DNA from: Chryseobacterium capnotolerans
Lineage (GTDB): Bacteria > Bacteroidota > Bacteroidia > Flavobacteriales > Weeksellaceae
Reading direction: 5' to 3'
DNA: 64,000 bases
Assembly (NCBI RefSeq): GCF_021278965.1
Contig: NZ_CP065589.1
Coordinates: 4,097,001 to 4,161,000, forward strand
The notes under the pieces are model-generated. The model ran no database searches and was not told the origin of the DNA. It saw only the letters and a program-made list of their open reading frames with translations. Position numbers and translations under genes: made by a program. Of the stretch, positions 1-10,200 are shown one piece after another; position 1 is the first letter of the stretch; every line of letters starts with the position of its first letter.

Positions 1-260
1 GAGTTGTTTTTTTTGAAAGATATGAAATCCCATTATAGAGGTGATATAACAGGTATTTTTACATATTATATACTACTATTATATATTACGAAATACAAAA
101 TTGGGGATTGCAAGTTTGGCAACAGCCAGGGGAAGCGTTTTTATATTATTTGAGCGGGCTTCTTTCGCATAAGCCCAGAATTATTACCCACTACCTTACG
201 CCGGTAAGAAAAACGGAGAGTATCTATGGTATTAAATATGATTTTACAGGAAAAAAATAA
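1..260 (+). pseudogene. 3' end of an unidentified gene, with a frameshift
   Basis: Two overlapping open stretches make one plausible C-terminus. The first frame reads from base 1 through MKSHYRGDITGIF to about base 96. The second reads NWGLQVWQQPGEAFLYYL and ends with TAA at 258-260. They join if the AAAA run at 97-100 is one A short, giving about 86 residues. The hydrophobic stretch around residues 17-30 could be a membrane segment. I do not recognise the family. The gene starts before the window. The break is probably a sequencing indel, because many similar ones occur in this window. Confidence 0.4.
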
Positions 261-340
261 AGGTTAAAAGTTTGTGTTTATTATTTTCCCCACAGATGAC
301 ACAGATTTTCATAGAGAAGAAATGACAGGATGACCACCCC

Positions 341-365
341 GTCAAAAATTCTTTGAATTTTTGAC
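341..365. repeat. Perfect 11-bp inverted repeat with 3-base loop
   Basis: GTCAAAAATTC, loop TTT, GAATTTTTGAC: both arms match at all 11 positions. It is flanked by ACCACCCC and ACCCCTCC. There is no gene directly upstream on either strand that needs a terminator here and no U-run follows, so it may be a REP-like dispersed palindrome. Confidence 0.55.
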
Positions 366-435
366 ACCCCTCCAAAGGATGGGAATGATGGAAGCCGACC
401 CATATGGATAATCGTGATCATATTAATTGATGCCA

Positions 436-512
436 ACCTATTACCTATTACCTATTACCTATTACCTATTACCTATTACCTATTACCTATTACTTATTAC
501 CTATTACCTATT
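436..512. repeat. Tandem heptamer array, 11 units of ACCTATT
   Basis: Eleven consecutive 7-base units run from 436 to 512. Ten are exactly ACCTATT and one (492-498) is ACTTATT. A partial unit follows. The array is outside any supported gene. Such arrays change copy number by slippage. Confidence 0.9.
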
Positions 513-762
513 ATTTATAAATCCGTCCCCTACCCTAGCCCCGATAGGAACGGTTACCCCACAACAAGAGTTGGAGAGTGGGAGGGTTTGAGGGTGGCCA
601 GCTCAGTGTGAGGAGTATAAGTGGATAGCGGGATCAAGCTCCTGAAGAAGTTTGAAGGTATGAAGCGTGCTAGAGTTCGAGAGTGTAAGGACTGAGAAGA
701 ATAAGGATGTATAGAATCAATATAGAAACCTCATCCGGATAAAGTGGACTTCTAAAATAGGA

Positions 763-1122
763 TTAGAAAAATCGTTTGATCAAAAGCTTATAGGCCCAAT
801 AGCCAATGAGGCAACCTACTGTGTCTGCAACAATATCCAATGTTTCCATAGATCTCCCCAATCCCATTTCTTCTTGCAGAATTTCTGTAAGGAAGGCATA
901 TATAAGGATGATCTGAAAAAAATAAGAAAATTTGTTTTTTGGAAATGCGGCAATGAAAGAAAATCCTAAAGCGGCAAATATACTTACGTGCAACACTTTA
1001 TCAATACCGCTGAACATGAACCAGTATTCGTGGTTCTCTTCTCCTGGTTTGAGAAGCATATAAGTAAGAAATGCCCAATAAATGGGCAATATCTTACTAA
1101 ATATTTTTGAAATTTTATCCAA
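763..1122 (-). CDS. VanZ-like small membrane protein
   Basis: A protein of about 119 residues with three or four hydrophobic segments. It shows the VanZ-like pattern: a hydrophobic N-terminus, a short loop with KPGEE, GIDKVLHVSIFAALGF (the family has a conserved D/H at this place), then EILQ and TLDIVADTVGCLIGY. The exact role of VanZ-like proteins of this type is unknown; the family name comes from teicoplanin resistance. I chose the TTG at 1120-1122, which overlaps the end of gcvH by eight bases and gives LDKISKIFSKILPIYW. A start at 1179 would extend the protein by 19 residues into gcvH coding sequence. It is translated right after gcvH, the usual flavobacterial arrangement as I recall it. 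Confidence 0.75.
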   Translation of the reverse strand: MDKISKIFSKILPIYWAFLTYMLLKPGEENHEYWFMFSGIDKVLHVSIFAALGFSFIAAFPKNKFSYFFQIILIYAFLTEILQEEMGLGRSMETLDIVADTVGCLIGYWAYKLLIKRFF

Positions 1123-1492
1123 TGATCGCCTGGTAATCTTCTGCAGAAAGCAATTCAGACTGATCTGCACCGTCAGCAAGTTCTAACTTGATGATCCATC
1201 CGTCTCCATAAGGATCTGTATTCAACAGTTCCGGCTGATCTTCCAAATCTGAGTTGAATTCGATAACCTTCCCTGCAATAGGTAAGAATAAGTCTGAAAC
1301 AGTTTTTACTGCTTCTACACTTCCGAAAACGTCCCCGCCATTAAGATCATCATCTACAGTATCTACATCTACATAAACGATGTCTCCAAGTTCTCCCTGA
1401 GCAAAGTCTGTAATACCAATTGTAGCTACATTACCCTCGATCTTGATCCATTCGTGATCTTTCGTGTACTTTAATTCTGATGGTGTGTTCAT
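1115..1492 (-). CDS. gcvH: Glycine cleavage system H protein
   Basis: A 125-residue lipoyl carrier protein, normal length for the family. It shuttles the aminomethyl group between the P, T and L proteins of the glycine cleavage complex in the cytoplasm. The lipoylation site is visible as GSVEAVKTVSD with the modified lysine at residue 63, followed by LFLPIAGKVIEFN. The N-terminus MNTPSELKYTKDHEWIKIEG is typical. No other glycine cleavage genes are nearby. A good promoter lies just upstream at 1513-1543 and a terminator separates it from the gene before, so it should be transcribed on its own with the vanZ-like gene. Confidence 0.97.
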   Translation of the reverse strand: MNTPSELKYTKDHEWIKIEGNVATIGITDFAQGELGDIVYVDVDTVDDDLNGGDVFGSVEAVKTVSDLFLPIAGKVIEFNSDLEDQPELLNTDPYGDGWIIKLELADGADQSELLSAEDYQAIIG

Positions 1493-1512
1493 TTTTTAAT
1501 TTTTATTTTCTA

Positions 1513-1543
1513 CAAATGTATTCAAAATTCTAAAAGGTTCAAA
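1513..1543 (-). promoter_or_regulatory. Bacteroidota-type promoter of gcvH
   Basis: On the minus strand TTTG (1540-1543) is followed after 19 bases by TACATTTG (1513-1520). This fits the flavobacterial consensus TTG, 17-23 bases, TAnnTTTG. It leaves a short untranslated leader before the ATG at 1490-1492. Confidence 0.7.
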
Positions 1544-1585
1544 GCCTTAATAGGGATCTTCAATAAATTTTGGATGTAAATAAAA

Positions 1586-1609
1586 AAATCGCTGCAAAAG
1601 CAGCGATTT
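1586..1609 (-). terminator. Terminator after the T9SS protease gene
   Basis: Ten-base-pair stem AAATCGCTGC / GCAGCGATTT with an AAAA loop. On the minus strand it is followed by a run of U. It lies 12 bases after the stop codon of the protease gene and before the gcvH promoter. Confidence 0.85.
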
Positions 1610-1620
1610 AGATTAATCAA

Positions 1621-4600
1621 TTATTTTTTAATAATCTTATTTGGATAGTTCTTTCCGTTTACATCTATGAGAGTTACCATATAAATCCCGGAAGGATATT
1701 GAGATAAGTTAACCTGAATAGTATCCAAGGATGATAAATCCTTTGTTATGATCTTTTTCCCATCTAATGCATATACATCCAATGTTCTGAACTTTTTCCC
1801 ATTAAAATCAATATTTAATATGTCTTTGGTAGGGTTTGGATATAATTTAATGCTCTTATCGATAACAACTTCCTGACTTGAAAGAGTAGCGTTAAGTACA
1901 ATTTCACCATAATATGGCTCATTTACTAAATTCACCCCAGCCTGTTTAAGATATATGGTTTCATTAGGAGTTTCTGTTAATTTGGGGTTGAGCATATCAT
2001 CAAAGGTAAGAGAACACGCAGGAATATCTACTGGCAATGGGGCTTGTGCTTTTGCAGTGAATTCGACTCCATCTGTAGCAGCAACACTAAATCCAGGTTT
2101 CATAACAACAGAATATTTTCCGGATATAGTCACACTTTTATACCCTGTCAGCTTCTGTGTTTTATTATCTAAAATGACTGTTTTCGTATCATATGTTGTA
2201 GCGTTAAAATCATACCCGAAGTTGGGTGATCTATATAAAAACATATTTAAACCACTATATGTTAAATTTTTAAACTCTTCTCTTCCATTCACAACAATAC
2301 CCGCACTAAAATAATAGTTATCCAGTTTTTTTGGGCGATGATAGGCTGCTGGATAAAATACATTATCATTATTTCTTATATATGGATGCGCTAAATAATC
2401 TATCTCTCTTATGCTAAACTTCCTGAGTCTTAAAGTATTTCCATAATAATCATCAGCACTAATTACATATCGGCTGTCGAATGCTCCAACATCCTTCCAT
2501 TTAAGCGGAAAGTTTTTATCTTTTTTCCAATTTCCACTACCATCTTTTATAAAATTCTGATAGAAGTGATTTCCATATTCACTACTCGCATTAGGTTTCC
2601 AGCCTACATTGGTTAATTTAATTATCTCATTATCTTTTATAATAAAATTAGACCCGGAACCATATACATATTTAAAATCATCAGGCATCGTAATGTGAGA
2701 AGAGGTAGCAGAATTACTTAATAAATTTACTTGTATAAGTTCAAAAAAGCTAGCCCCATTAGTGTTTTTATAAACTACATTATATACATTATCTGATTTT
2801 TTGAATATAAATATAGGATCCTGAATACCATTTGCACCAGGGTTTGACATAAAAGGATTTGACAATGATGCCTGTAATGTAAGAGCAGCAGAGTTCAAAG
2901 AGACACTATAAATATTCATTTTATTTTGTCCCGGCACTACCATAAACACTTTATCTCCAACAATTTTTGTATACCCATTAGAAGGTAAATTTCCTATTGG
3001 ATTTGTGTCTATTTGCCAGCCAGTGTTTTGCCCGCTATAAAAACAGGAATACATTTTTCTGACTGAGTTTTGATTCACAACCAGCATTAAATGATCATTA
3101 TCAAATTCATAATAGCGCTCAGTCGTCATATTCTGCTGTTGATAAAAAAGTGTTTTATAATTTTCAAACACCAGTTCGTTGTTTATAATTTTATAAGATT
3201 GGAGTTCATATGTATTATAAAAATTATTGGCTACATTACTTCCACCCCATCTTCTTTCTTCAATAATAATATGAACTCTATCCTCGGTAACTCCTACAAC
3301 ATTTATTATATAATTATCAAATTCACCAATTGTTCCTGAATTCTTCATTACTATTTTAGCAGGTTTTATATACTTAAGCTTATTACAATCAACTATTTTA
3401 TATATTCCCCAAAGCTGAAGTTTAGGTAAATAGTAATTTATATTAGTATAGCGAATATTATATATATTTTCACTCATAGCAAATGTATTTTTATTAGGAG
3501 ACATAACCGACCTATAATAATAAAAATTTGCATCCACTTCTTGCTGTGTATTAGTCCCACTACTATTTTCTTTCAAATAGATTTTTTTTCCCCATGTATT
3601 GGCAGGATGAACCCGTTCTCCGTTGATATCAATTGGTTCATCTTCCCATATTATTGGTTGAGTTCCACCTCCACCTCCTGGATTAACAATAATGGGCGCA
3701 CCAATTTGAATACCAGATGGACAATATGGTCCTATAGATTGTACATTTGTTCCGTTTGGATTCAACCATGGAGACATGGTATAATAATTATTTGAAAACC
3801 TTGAATAATATGTATAAAATCTACCACCTGTAGCATTATAAATATGTGGATGATTACAATTAAAAACATCCGGATCAGGACCTGTTGACATAGACCCTAT
3901 TAGCTTATCAAAACTGTTAAACAAAGGGGATCCTGAAGAACCTTTTTCTACAATACCATTTCTCCAGGAGTTCTGTAAAAATGTTCCATCTGTGGCTGGG
4001 AGAAAGGGAATACTATACCCATTAAATAATGTTGAGTTATTACCCGTTACTGGATATACTTCCTGAACTAAAGATATTTTTTTCACATCACCTTTGGGAT
4101 GATGTACTGAATATGAATTTGTAGGATTTACAGAATATGCGTTAGGATTATTATCCCAGCCTGCATAACAAATGTTATATTTGGCCAAGTCAGTTGCAGT
4201 TGTATTCAATTTTATCAGAGCATAATCTAAAGAAGTTGCAGGACTTTGTGTCAATAGGGTACAACCAAAAACAGAATTATTAGATAATACTGCCGGAGCA
4301 TCTGCTCCGTTACTTGTACAGCTTAATGCTTCATAGTTAAATAAAGTGATTAATTCTGTACTCCAATTGATATTATTATTGGCAGCTTCATACCCTATAC
4401 AATGCGCAGCTGTCAAAAAATAGGGTTCTCCATTTTGAGCAGTATTATTCATTAAGTTCCCTGAACAACTTGCTGAATATTTGTGCGTATTGGTTCCCCA
4501 TTGATATATAGGGTATAGCATTAGACCTACAGATTTCATATTTCTTGCTTTATTATTATATGTAAAGTCACATGCAATATTATTATGACAATTTCCTGCC

Positions 4601-5256
4601 GAACCGTACGCTCCACTATAAAAATCATTAAAAGAATGAATAATTTTTTCAGTAACTAATAGGGGTTTATCAGGACTATTGATAGGATAAGAAAGTTCTA
4701 TATAAAATATATTTCCAGGTATGGGCTGTGTTCCAAATTCTAATCCTTTATTCTTAGGATCCGGATTATTTTTATCATTAAACTCCCCTAAGATAAAACC
4801 ATTTTCTGCATACAAAAAGAGCTTACTATCTTTTGGTAAAAGATATTTTTTAAAATAAATCTGCAGTGCTTTGGCATCTGAAGATTTAACCTTACATAAA
4901 TAATAATATCTTCCATCATACTCAATCCTATTATTATCATCCGCTATATTAATTTCTCTGTAAACAGCTTTACCGTAGATATTTTGATTTACATAATCTT
5001 TATCTTTTAATTCAGCAACTTCATTGATGATTTGCTGGTTATTAACCCCATCTGTTTCAAATGTTCTAATATTTTGTTTTAGTTGCAATAAGGGAATAGC
5101 ATTTCCTAAAGAGTTTCTATATTCCTCTCTAATTGTAATACGCCCTTCGGAAACTAATTTATCGTATAGAAAAGGATATCCGTTATCTCCAATCTGACTT
5201 TTAAAAAGGCTTATTAAAAGTATGGATAATAAAAAAGTATATTTTAGCTTTTCCAT
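1621..5256 (-). CDS. Secreted trypsin-like serine protease with T9SS sorting domain
   Basis: A protein of 1211 residues. An N-terminal signal peptide (MEKLKYTFLLSILLISLFKS) is followed by a prodomain-like region and a chymotrypsin-fold protease domain. The triad is visible: His285 in LTAAHC, Asp344 in SLDYALIKL, Ser441 in GSSGSPLF. This resembles lysyl-endopeptidase-type proteases, though substrate specificity cannot be read with confidence. A Gly-rich linker near residue 525 (NPGGGGG) leads to a long middle region of unknown fold. The end is a type A T9SS sorting domain, from IKLYPNPTKDILNIDF through YPSGIYMVTL to the basic tail KIIKK. It is likely exported by Sec, then passed through the SprA pore to the surface or medium. 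It lies seven bases after the preceding tail-fibre-like gene, so the two are probably co-transcribed. Confidence 0.88.
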   Translation of the reverse strand: MEKLKYTFLLSILLISLFKSQIGDNGYPFLYDKLVSEGRITIREEYRNSLGNAIPLLQLKQNIRTFETDGVNNQQIINEVAELKDKDYVNQNIYGKAVYREINIADDNNRIEYDGRYYYLCKVKSSDAKALQIYFKKYLLPKDSKLFLYAENGFILGEFNDKNNPDPKNKGLEFGTQPIPGNIFYIELSYPINSPDKPLLVTEKIIHSFNDFYSGAYGSAGNCHNNIACDFTYNNKARNMKSVGLMLYPIYQWGTNTHKYSASCSGNLMNNTAQNGEPYFLTAAHCIGYEAANNNINWSTELITLFNYEALSCTSNGADAPAVLSNNSVFGCTLLTQSPATSLDYALIKLNTTATDLAKYNICYAGWDNNPNAYSVNPTNSYSVHHPKGDVKKISLVQEVYPVTGNNSTLFNGYSIPFLPATDGTFLQNSWRNGIVEKGSSGSPLFNSFDKLIGSMSTGPDPDVFNCNHPHIYNATGGRFYTYYSRFSNNYYTMSPWLNPNGTNVQSIGPYCPSGIQIGAPIIVNPGGGGGTQPIIWEDEPIDINGERVHPANTWGKKIYLKENSSGTNTQQEVDANFYYYRSVMSPNKNTFAMSENIYNIRYTNINYYLPKLQLWGIYKIVDCNKLKYIKPAKIVMKNSGTIGEFDNYIINVVGVTEDRVHIIIEERRWGGSNVANNFYNTYELQSYKIINNELVFENYKTLFYQQQNMTTERYYEFDNDHLMLVVNQNSVRKMYSCFYSGQNTGWQIDTNPIGNLPSNGYTKIVGDKVFMVVPGQNKMNIYSVSLNSAALTLQASLSNPFMSNPGANGIQDPIFIFKKSDNVYNVVYKNTNGASFFELIQVNLLSNSATSSHITMPDDFKYVYGSGSNFIIKDNEIIKLTNVGWKPNASSEYGNHFYQNFIKDGSGNWKKDKNFPLKWKDVGAFDSRYVISADDYYGNTLRLRKFSIREIDYLAHPYIRNNDNVFYPAAYHRPKKLDNYYFSAGIVVNGREEFKNLTYSGLNMFLYRSPNFGYDFNATTYDTKTVILDNKTQKLTGYKSVTISGKYSVVMKPGFSVAATDGVEFTAKAQAPLPVDIPACSLTFDDMLNPKLTETPNETIYLKQAGVNLVNEPYYGEIVLNATLSSQEVVIDKSIKLYPNPTKDILNIDFNGKKFRTLDVYALDGKKIITKDLSSLDTIQVNLSQYPSGIYMVTLIDVNGKNYPNKIIKK

Positions 5257-5263
5257 GGTAAAA

Positions 5264-6240
5264 TCATTTCTTATTAAATTTTAATTTAAAGATTTCTTTC
5301 ATCAGCTTATCATTGTTCTCCTTAAGTATTTTAAGTTGTTTATTCTGCTCAATGGAATACAATGTTAGTTCTTCAATTTTCTGTAACAATTTGATCTGGA
5401 ACTCACCTACATTCACTCCTTCTTTTTCCATCTCTTTTGCAGAAGCTATTTCTGGAAGATGTTTCTTTTCTTTGATATGTTTTTCAATTGTCTCTAAATT
5501 TGGGAGGTTATAGTTTTCATCAAATACAAAATCTGCTGTAGGAGTAAGCGTAACTTTAATTTCTTTTGCTTCAAATTTTCCTTGGAGAGAGGCATTATCT
5601 CCTTTTACCAATAAAGAAGATCCCAATCTTGTTCCTCCCGTAAAATCATTCCCATAATTGAATGCTAAAACATTTCCGTCATCATGAACCATTGCTCTTC
5701 CCCCAGAACCTCTTAATGGATACTCAAACCGCAAGTCTGCAGCTCCATTAAATATAAATTTTCCCACATCCCCTACTCTGAATGTGCCCTTCACATCTAA
5801 ATTATATAAGGGATTATCTGTTCCTATCCCAACGTTCTGATTATTCTGATTTACATTAATTCGGGAACTGAATGCTGGCATAGCGCTACAGATAATCCAC
5901 CATTGTGTTCCCGTAGATTTGAACTGATCAAACTGAGCCTGACTCGTTAAAAAGAACTATACCGTGTAAAATCTGACCCATCAAAAGGTTGATCAAAAGA
6001 GTTCCCTTTAACCACTACTTGAGGATGCCAAGCATAATTGATTTGGTTAGTAGCATTATATTCCAAAGAATTTACTCCATCCCATGGAATCACCAGAACC
6101 CCAAACTCCAAGCCTGGGTTTTTTGCAGCAATTATTGCATATCCAGTTGCTCTGGCATTCATCATTTGTTTTTCTGTAAGTGTCTGTCCAAACATCAGCG
6201 TAGCAGCCAATATTGTGGATAGTAGTAAAATTTTTTTCAT
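5264..6240 (-). pseudogene. Secreted tail-fibre-like protein, split by a frameshift
   Basis: Two open frames form one protein of about 325 residues. The first starts at 6240 with signal peptide MKKILLLSTILAATLMFGQ and continues LTEKQMMNARATGYAIIAAK to TRYSSF. The second continues LTSQAQFDQFKSTGTQWWII and runs to 5264. They join if the A run at 5949-5953 is one base short. The C-terminal part has the NVGIGTDNPLYNLDVKG motif typical of Bacteroidota fibre-like proteins, the block LTPTADFVFDENYNLPNLET, and a terminal coiled coil rich in K, E and L. It is probably a trimeric secreted or surface fibre; its role is unknown. The next gene upstream is a paralogue with a nearly identical C-terminal block. 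Confidence 0.75.
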
Positions 6241-6280
6241 GTTTAAGCTGATAATATTTAAAGTTGTATAAATATTATTT

Positions 6281-7105
6281 TTAATGGTTATTATTTGTTT
6301 GTTTTAAAGCTTTAATTTCTTCTGCTTGCTTTTTCAGCTGCTTATTTAGTTCAATCGTATACAATGTCAGTTCTTCTATTTTCTGTAGTAATTTAATCTG
6401 AAATTCACCTACATTCACTCCTTCTTTTTCCATTTCTTTTGCAGAAGCAATTTCTGGAAGATGTTTCTTTTCTTTGATATGCTTTTCAATTGTTTCCAAC
6501 TTTGGTAGATCATAATTTTCATCAAACACGAAATCGGCCGTTGGTGTTAATGTCACTTTAACTTCCTTTGCTTCAAGCTTACCCTGGATAGCTACATTAC
6601 CATTTTCTTTCCAACTCAAAACATTGAATTCGTTATTGTCTTTCTTAATCCCTAGACCTCCCCCTGTCCAGCCGTAAAGAAAAGGACCATCTAATAAAGA
6701 ATTATCGCTGTTATTCCTTTTATATTTCAGACCATGCGCTGAAACATTTCCAACTAACTGGATAGGGGATCCCCCAGCAATATTGATTCCTCCTGCAACA
6801 TCAAATTTAGCTTGAGGATTCATTGTACCTATACCCACATTTCCATTTTCGCTTACAGTTAACATCGCATTTTCATGATTACCTCTTGAAACTAACCAAT
6901 ATTGAGTTCCTAAATTTCCAAAAAACCAATTGTTAGTACCATCCAGCATTCGAGATTGTATTCCTTGAGTAAATCCTCCTGTATTTGTATTTCTCTCTAA
7001 AATAAGAGTAGGGGAATAATTTTTAATGATCACATCATTATTAAATTCTTGTTGTGCTGATAGAAGCGATGACATCATTACAAAAACGAATAATTGTTTT
7101 TTCAT
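6281..7105 (-). CDS. Secreted tail-fibre-like protein
   Basis: A 274-residue protein with signal peptide MKKQLFVFVMMSSLLSAQ. The middle has the NVGIGTMNPQAKFDVAGG motif that marks this family of fibre-like proteins. The C-terminal 110 residues (LTPTADFVFDENYDLPKLET, then KEKKHLPEIASAKEMEKEG and a coiled coil) match the neighbouring gene almost residue for residue, while the N-terminal halves differ. The family is common in Bacteroidota and of unknown function; the coiled coil suggests trimer formation. No T9SS sorting domain is visible. Confidence 0.8.
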   Translation of the reverse strand: MKKQLFVFVMMSSLLSAQQEFNNDVIIKNYSPTLILERNTNTGGFTQGIQSRMLDGTNNWFFGNLGTQYWLVSRGNHENAMLTVSENGNVGIGTMNPQAKFDVAGGINIAGGSPIQLVGNVSAHGLKYKRNNSDNSLLDGPFLYGWTGGGLGIKKDNNEFNVLSWKENGNVAIQGKLEAKEVKVTLTPTADFVFDENYDLPKLETIEKHIKEKKHLPEIASAKEMEKEGVNVGEFQIKLLQKIEELTLYTIELNKQLKKQAEEIKALKQTNNNH

Positions 7106-7173
7106 ATTCTATTCAAAATTTTTTCGCGAAGATACTACTTAATTCTACACGCTGTGGGTTAATATATAAAATT

Positions 7174-7203
7174 AAAGCCCCTTTCTTTTCAGAATGGGGC
7201 TTT
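7174..7203 (-). terminator. Terminator after sprA
   Basis: AAAGCCCC (7174-7181) pairs with GGGGCTTT (7196-7203) across a 14-base loop. On the minus strand the stem is followed by AATTTTAT, a moderate U-run. It lies just after the sprA stop codon. Confidence 0.65.
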
Positions 7204-7221
7204 ACTAATTTCATACTATCT

Positions 7222-10200
7222 CTAGAATCCACCACCGGATTCTCCAAATGTAAATGTAGCAGAAATACCTGCTCTGATCGTAGACAGCGGGAAGGCTGTT
7301 GAGATCTTATACTTTGAGGTCATTTGTTCGTAGAAGACTCTCAGGTTTAGGTTTTCGGAGACATTATAGTCAGCTGAAAGCTTGATATTAAGAAGTCTCT
7401 GTCCTCCTGTAATCTGTGAATCGTTCAACAGGATATTCATAATAGACGTTTTACTATCTCTTAGAGAAATATCACCTCTGATATTAAGATCACTTCCTTT
7501 TCCTTTGGTTCCCCTTCCTCTGATGTTGGCAGTACCTAATCTGAAGTTGCGGACAATGTATCCTAATCTTACAACATATTCCGTATTGGAATCCTCGGTA
7601 AGGGTATGGTTTACCAATCCTAATACCATCATTCGGTTTTTGTTATACTGTAATCCGAACTGCATATTGTTTCTCATCGTAACATCAATTCCAAGAAGTG
7701 GTGAGAAGGATTCTACATAACCAACCTGAGCGAATGTATAAGGGTTAATCTTATCTCCATCATTCAGTTTAATATTCCCTGCATCATCTACCGTCTGATA
7801 ATTTCCTCCCGGATTGCCATGGTAATCAATATTACTCTGAATTCCAGTTGCTGTGTATGTTGATGTATATCCGTGTAAAATGTCAAACTTCGTGAATTGT
7901 CCGCTAATGATCGGAATGTTTTTCAATCCTGAATAGGTAATTCTCCAGTTTGGCAATGGCATTCCTGCTTTTTTAGGATTTCCTATTGGTGAAACAGACT
8001 TCCCTTCAAGAGCTGCTCTGAATGCAGGGATCAATACATAAGCATTAGCAATACTATAATGTTTTGCAAATCCATCATTTCCTATTTCAGCATTAGGTCC
8101 TCCTAACTGTTGTGATAGTTTCATGGCATTATCTCTGATTGCCTGATATACAGCGGCACCATCTTTAAATGAAGAATTGAGAAGCACTGTTGAATTCGAA
8201 TAGGTAATCATATCTGTTGCAAATGTAAAGCCTGGATCAGGAACTCCATCTCCATCCACATAATTAAAACCAGAATGTGAGAAATTACTATTGAAGTTAT
8301 GCAACACGTTCAGATCAATTCTGAAATCATTCATAGGCATCACCTGTAAGTTTGCCCTTAATTCTCTTGTGGACATCCGTATATAAGGGTCGGTCATGAA
8401 TCTGGAGTCACTTACCCAGCCATTTTCCATAACGGTTCTTCTGATATCAGCCTGAGAACCTAGCAGGAATCCAATAGTAGGACCTCCCAATGTCTGACCA
8501 TAACCATACCAGTTTGGAGCTGATAATAATCCAGGAAGCACCGTACCATTATTCTCTGTATAACTTACATCCAACTGCTTGAATGAAGTCAGGAAGAATG
8601 CAGCACTTTGAAGTACCGTAAGCTTATTCTTGAATTTATACTTCTTATATCTGTATCTGTTCTTTTCCCATTGTTTTGTATACACATTGTTCAGGGAATC
8701 CATTTCCTGCTTACGCTTCTGAAGTTTGGCATTAATATTTTTAAAATAATTAAACTGTCCGAAGAATTTAGGAATATCAGCTGTTGCAGTGGCCTGGATA
8801 ACATTGGTATTCTGTCCTATAGAACCTAAGCTTCCTTCAGGGCTTGAAAGTAAGGCTGTAGATCTTGCATTCCAGTTATACGTAAATCCATATCCTACTT
8901 CCGCATCGATAAAGTCGAGATAAGGCAAATACTGGAATGGCAGTTTATAGTTCAACTGTGCTCTGTGGTTATACAATACTGGTCTACCCGCTCTGAATAC
9001 ATTTCCGAAAATCGCTTTATTATCCATCGTATTTACATCGAGGTTATCGTTAAGCGTTCTTGTTGCAGAGTTGATTTCAAGCTTTAATGATTTTGTAAAG
9101 TTGAATCCTAAACCATATTGCCATCCGAAGTAGAAGTTTCTATTTCTGATCGCATTCATATCTCCAGCGGTATTCCCACCTAAAATAGCTTCAATGTTTC
9201 TAAATTCAAGTTCGTTGTAGTTCCTGTCAATCTCTGTTCTGAAAGATAGTCTTGTTGGAATAGGATTGATATTGAATTCTTTTACCCATCTCAGATATTT
9301 AGTAGACTTGGCAGTATCACTAATCATTTTATTGAATGGTTTAATCACCCATGGTTTGAAGGTATAATTGTAATCAATATATCCTCTCAGATACTGTCTG
9401 TAATTTTTCTTTGTATAAATATCTCTGAAATAATCGTCATTATATACCGCCGTTACGGATACGTTTTCAATATCATAAAACTTAGGCTTGCTATTCTGAT
9501 TCACTCTTTCTTTACGCATATTAACAACTCCAATACTTCTTTGTTGAGTATAGGTTCTTGCTACTTTCTTTAGCTGTTCTCTGTTAGGAGCTTTGCTAAA
9601 CTCAACATCGGTATCCAAAGGATTGTACTTCGGATCTTCAATTGTTTGTGAGTAAGAATAATTCAATGGAATCTTTACTCCTGTTTTTTCCGGTAAAAGT
9701 TTATCTACATTGATCGCAGTATTGATACTGAATGCCGATTGAGTAGACTGATTTCTTTCTGCCGGTTTAGAATCGATATTTCCAAATCCTACTGAAGTAT
9801 ATGAAGCGTTGGTATTAACGGTTGCAAAATCACCTAAGTTGAAGTTTAAGCTCGCGTTTCCTGCGTATCCACCATCATTTTCAATTTCGGAAAGACGAAT
9901 CTCGTTGATCCATAAAATCCTGTCTATAGATACTCCTGTTTCATCTCTAGGTATTCCATTCTTAATACCAATCATAATGGTTGTTACATTACCTAAGCTT
10001 GGACGTCCTTTGATATAGATTCTTTTTAAATACTCTCCTTCTTCAAATGCGGGATCACGGAATCTTTGCGTAATTTTATCAGCATACATTTTATCTCTTC
10101 TGATCTTCGCATCAACAAAGTTCTGAATATCAAGATTCACTTCGTTTTCCATAGGCCAGATTTCCATGGGAGCTGTTGCAGACGTTGAAGTAAGCTTCAA

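Larger units (their letters stand above)
261..762. other. Gene-free stretch with repeats
   Basis: No convincing gene lies here. It holds a perfect palindrome (341-365), a heptamer array (436-512) and a GC-richer segment (about 525-600) carrying CCCCGATAGGAACGGTTACC. That last segment resembles short repeats I associate with Chryseobacterium intergenic DNA, but only one copy is visible here so this is unproven. A short open frame through the heptamer array is a by-product of the repeat. Confidence 0.5.

Noticed and set aside
436..512. CRISPR array
   Set aside because: The units are 7 bases without spacers; no cas genes or other repeat-spacer pattern anywhere in the window.
414..611. Open reading frame through the heptamer repeat
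   Set aside because: Its sequence is a by-product of the ACCTATT array (repeated LLPITYY) and has no protein-like continuation.
5264..7105. Phage tail-fibre operon
   Set aside because: Both proteins have signal peptides and lie beside a T9SS protease; no phage genes are present.
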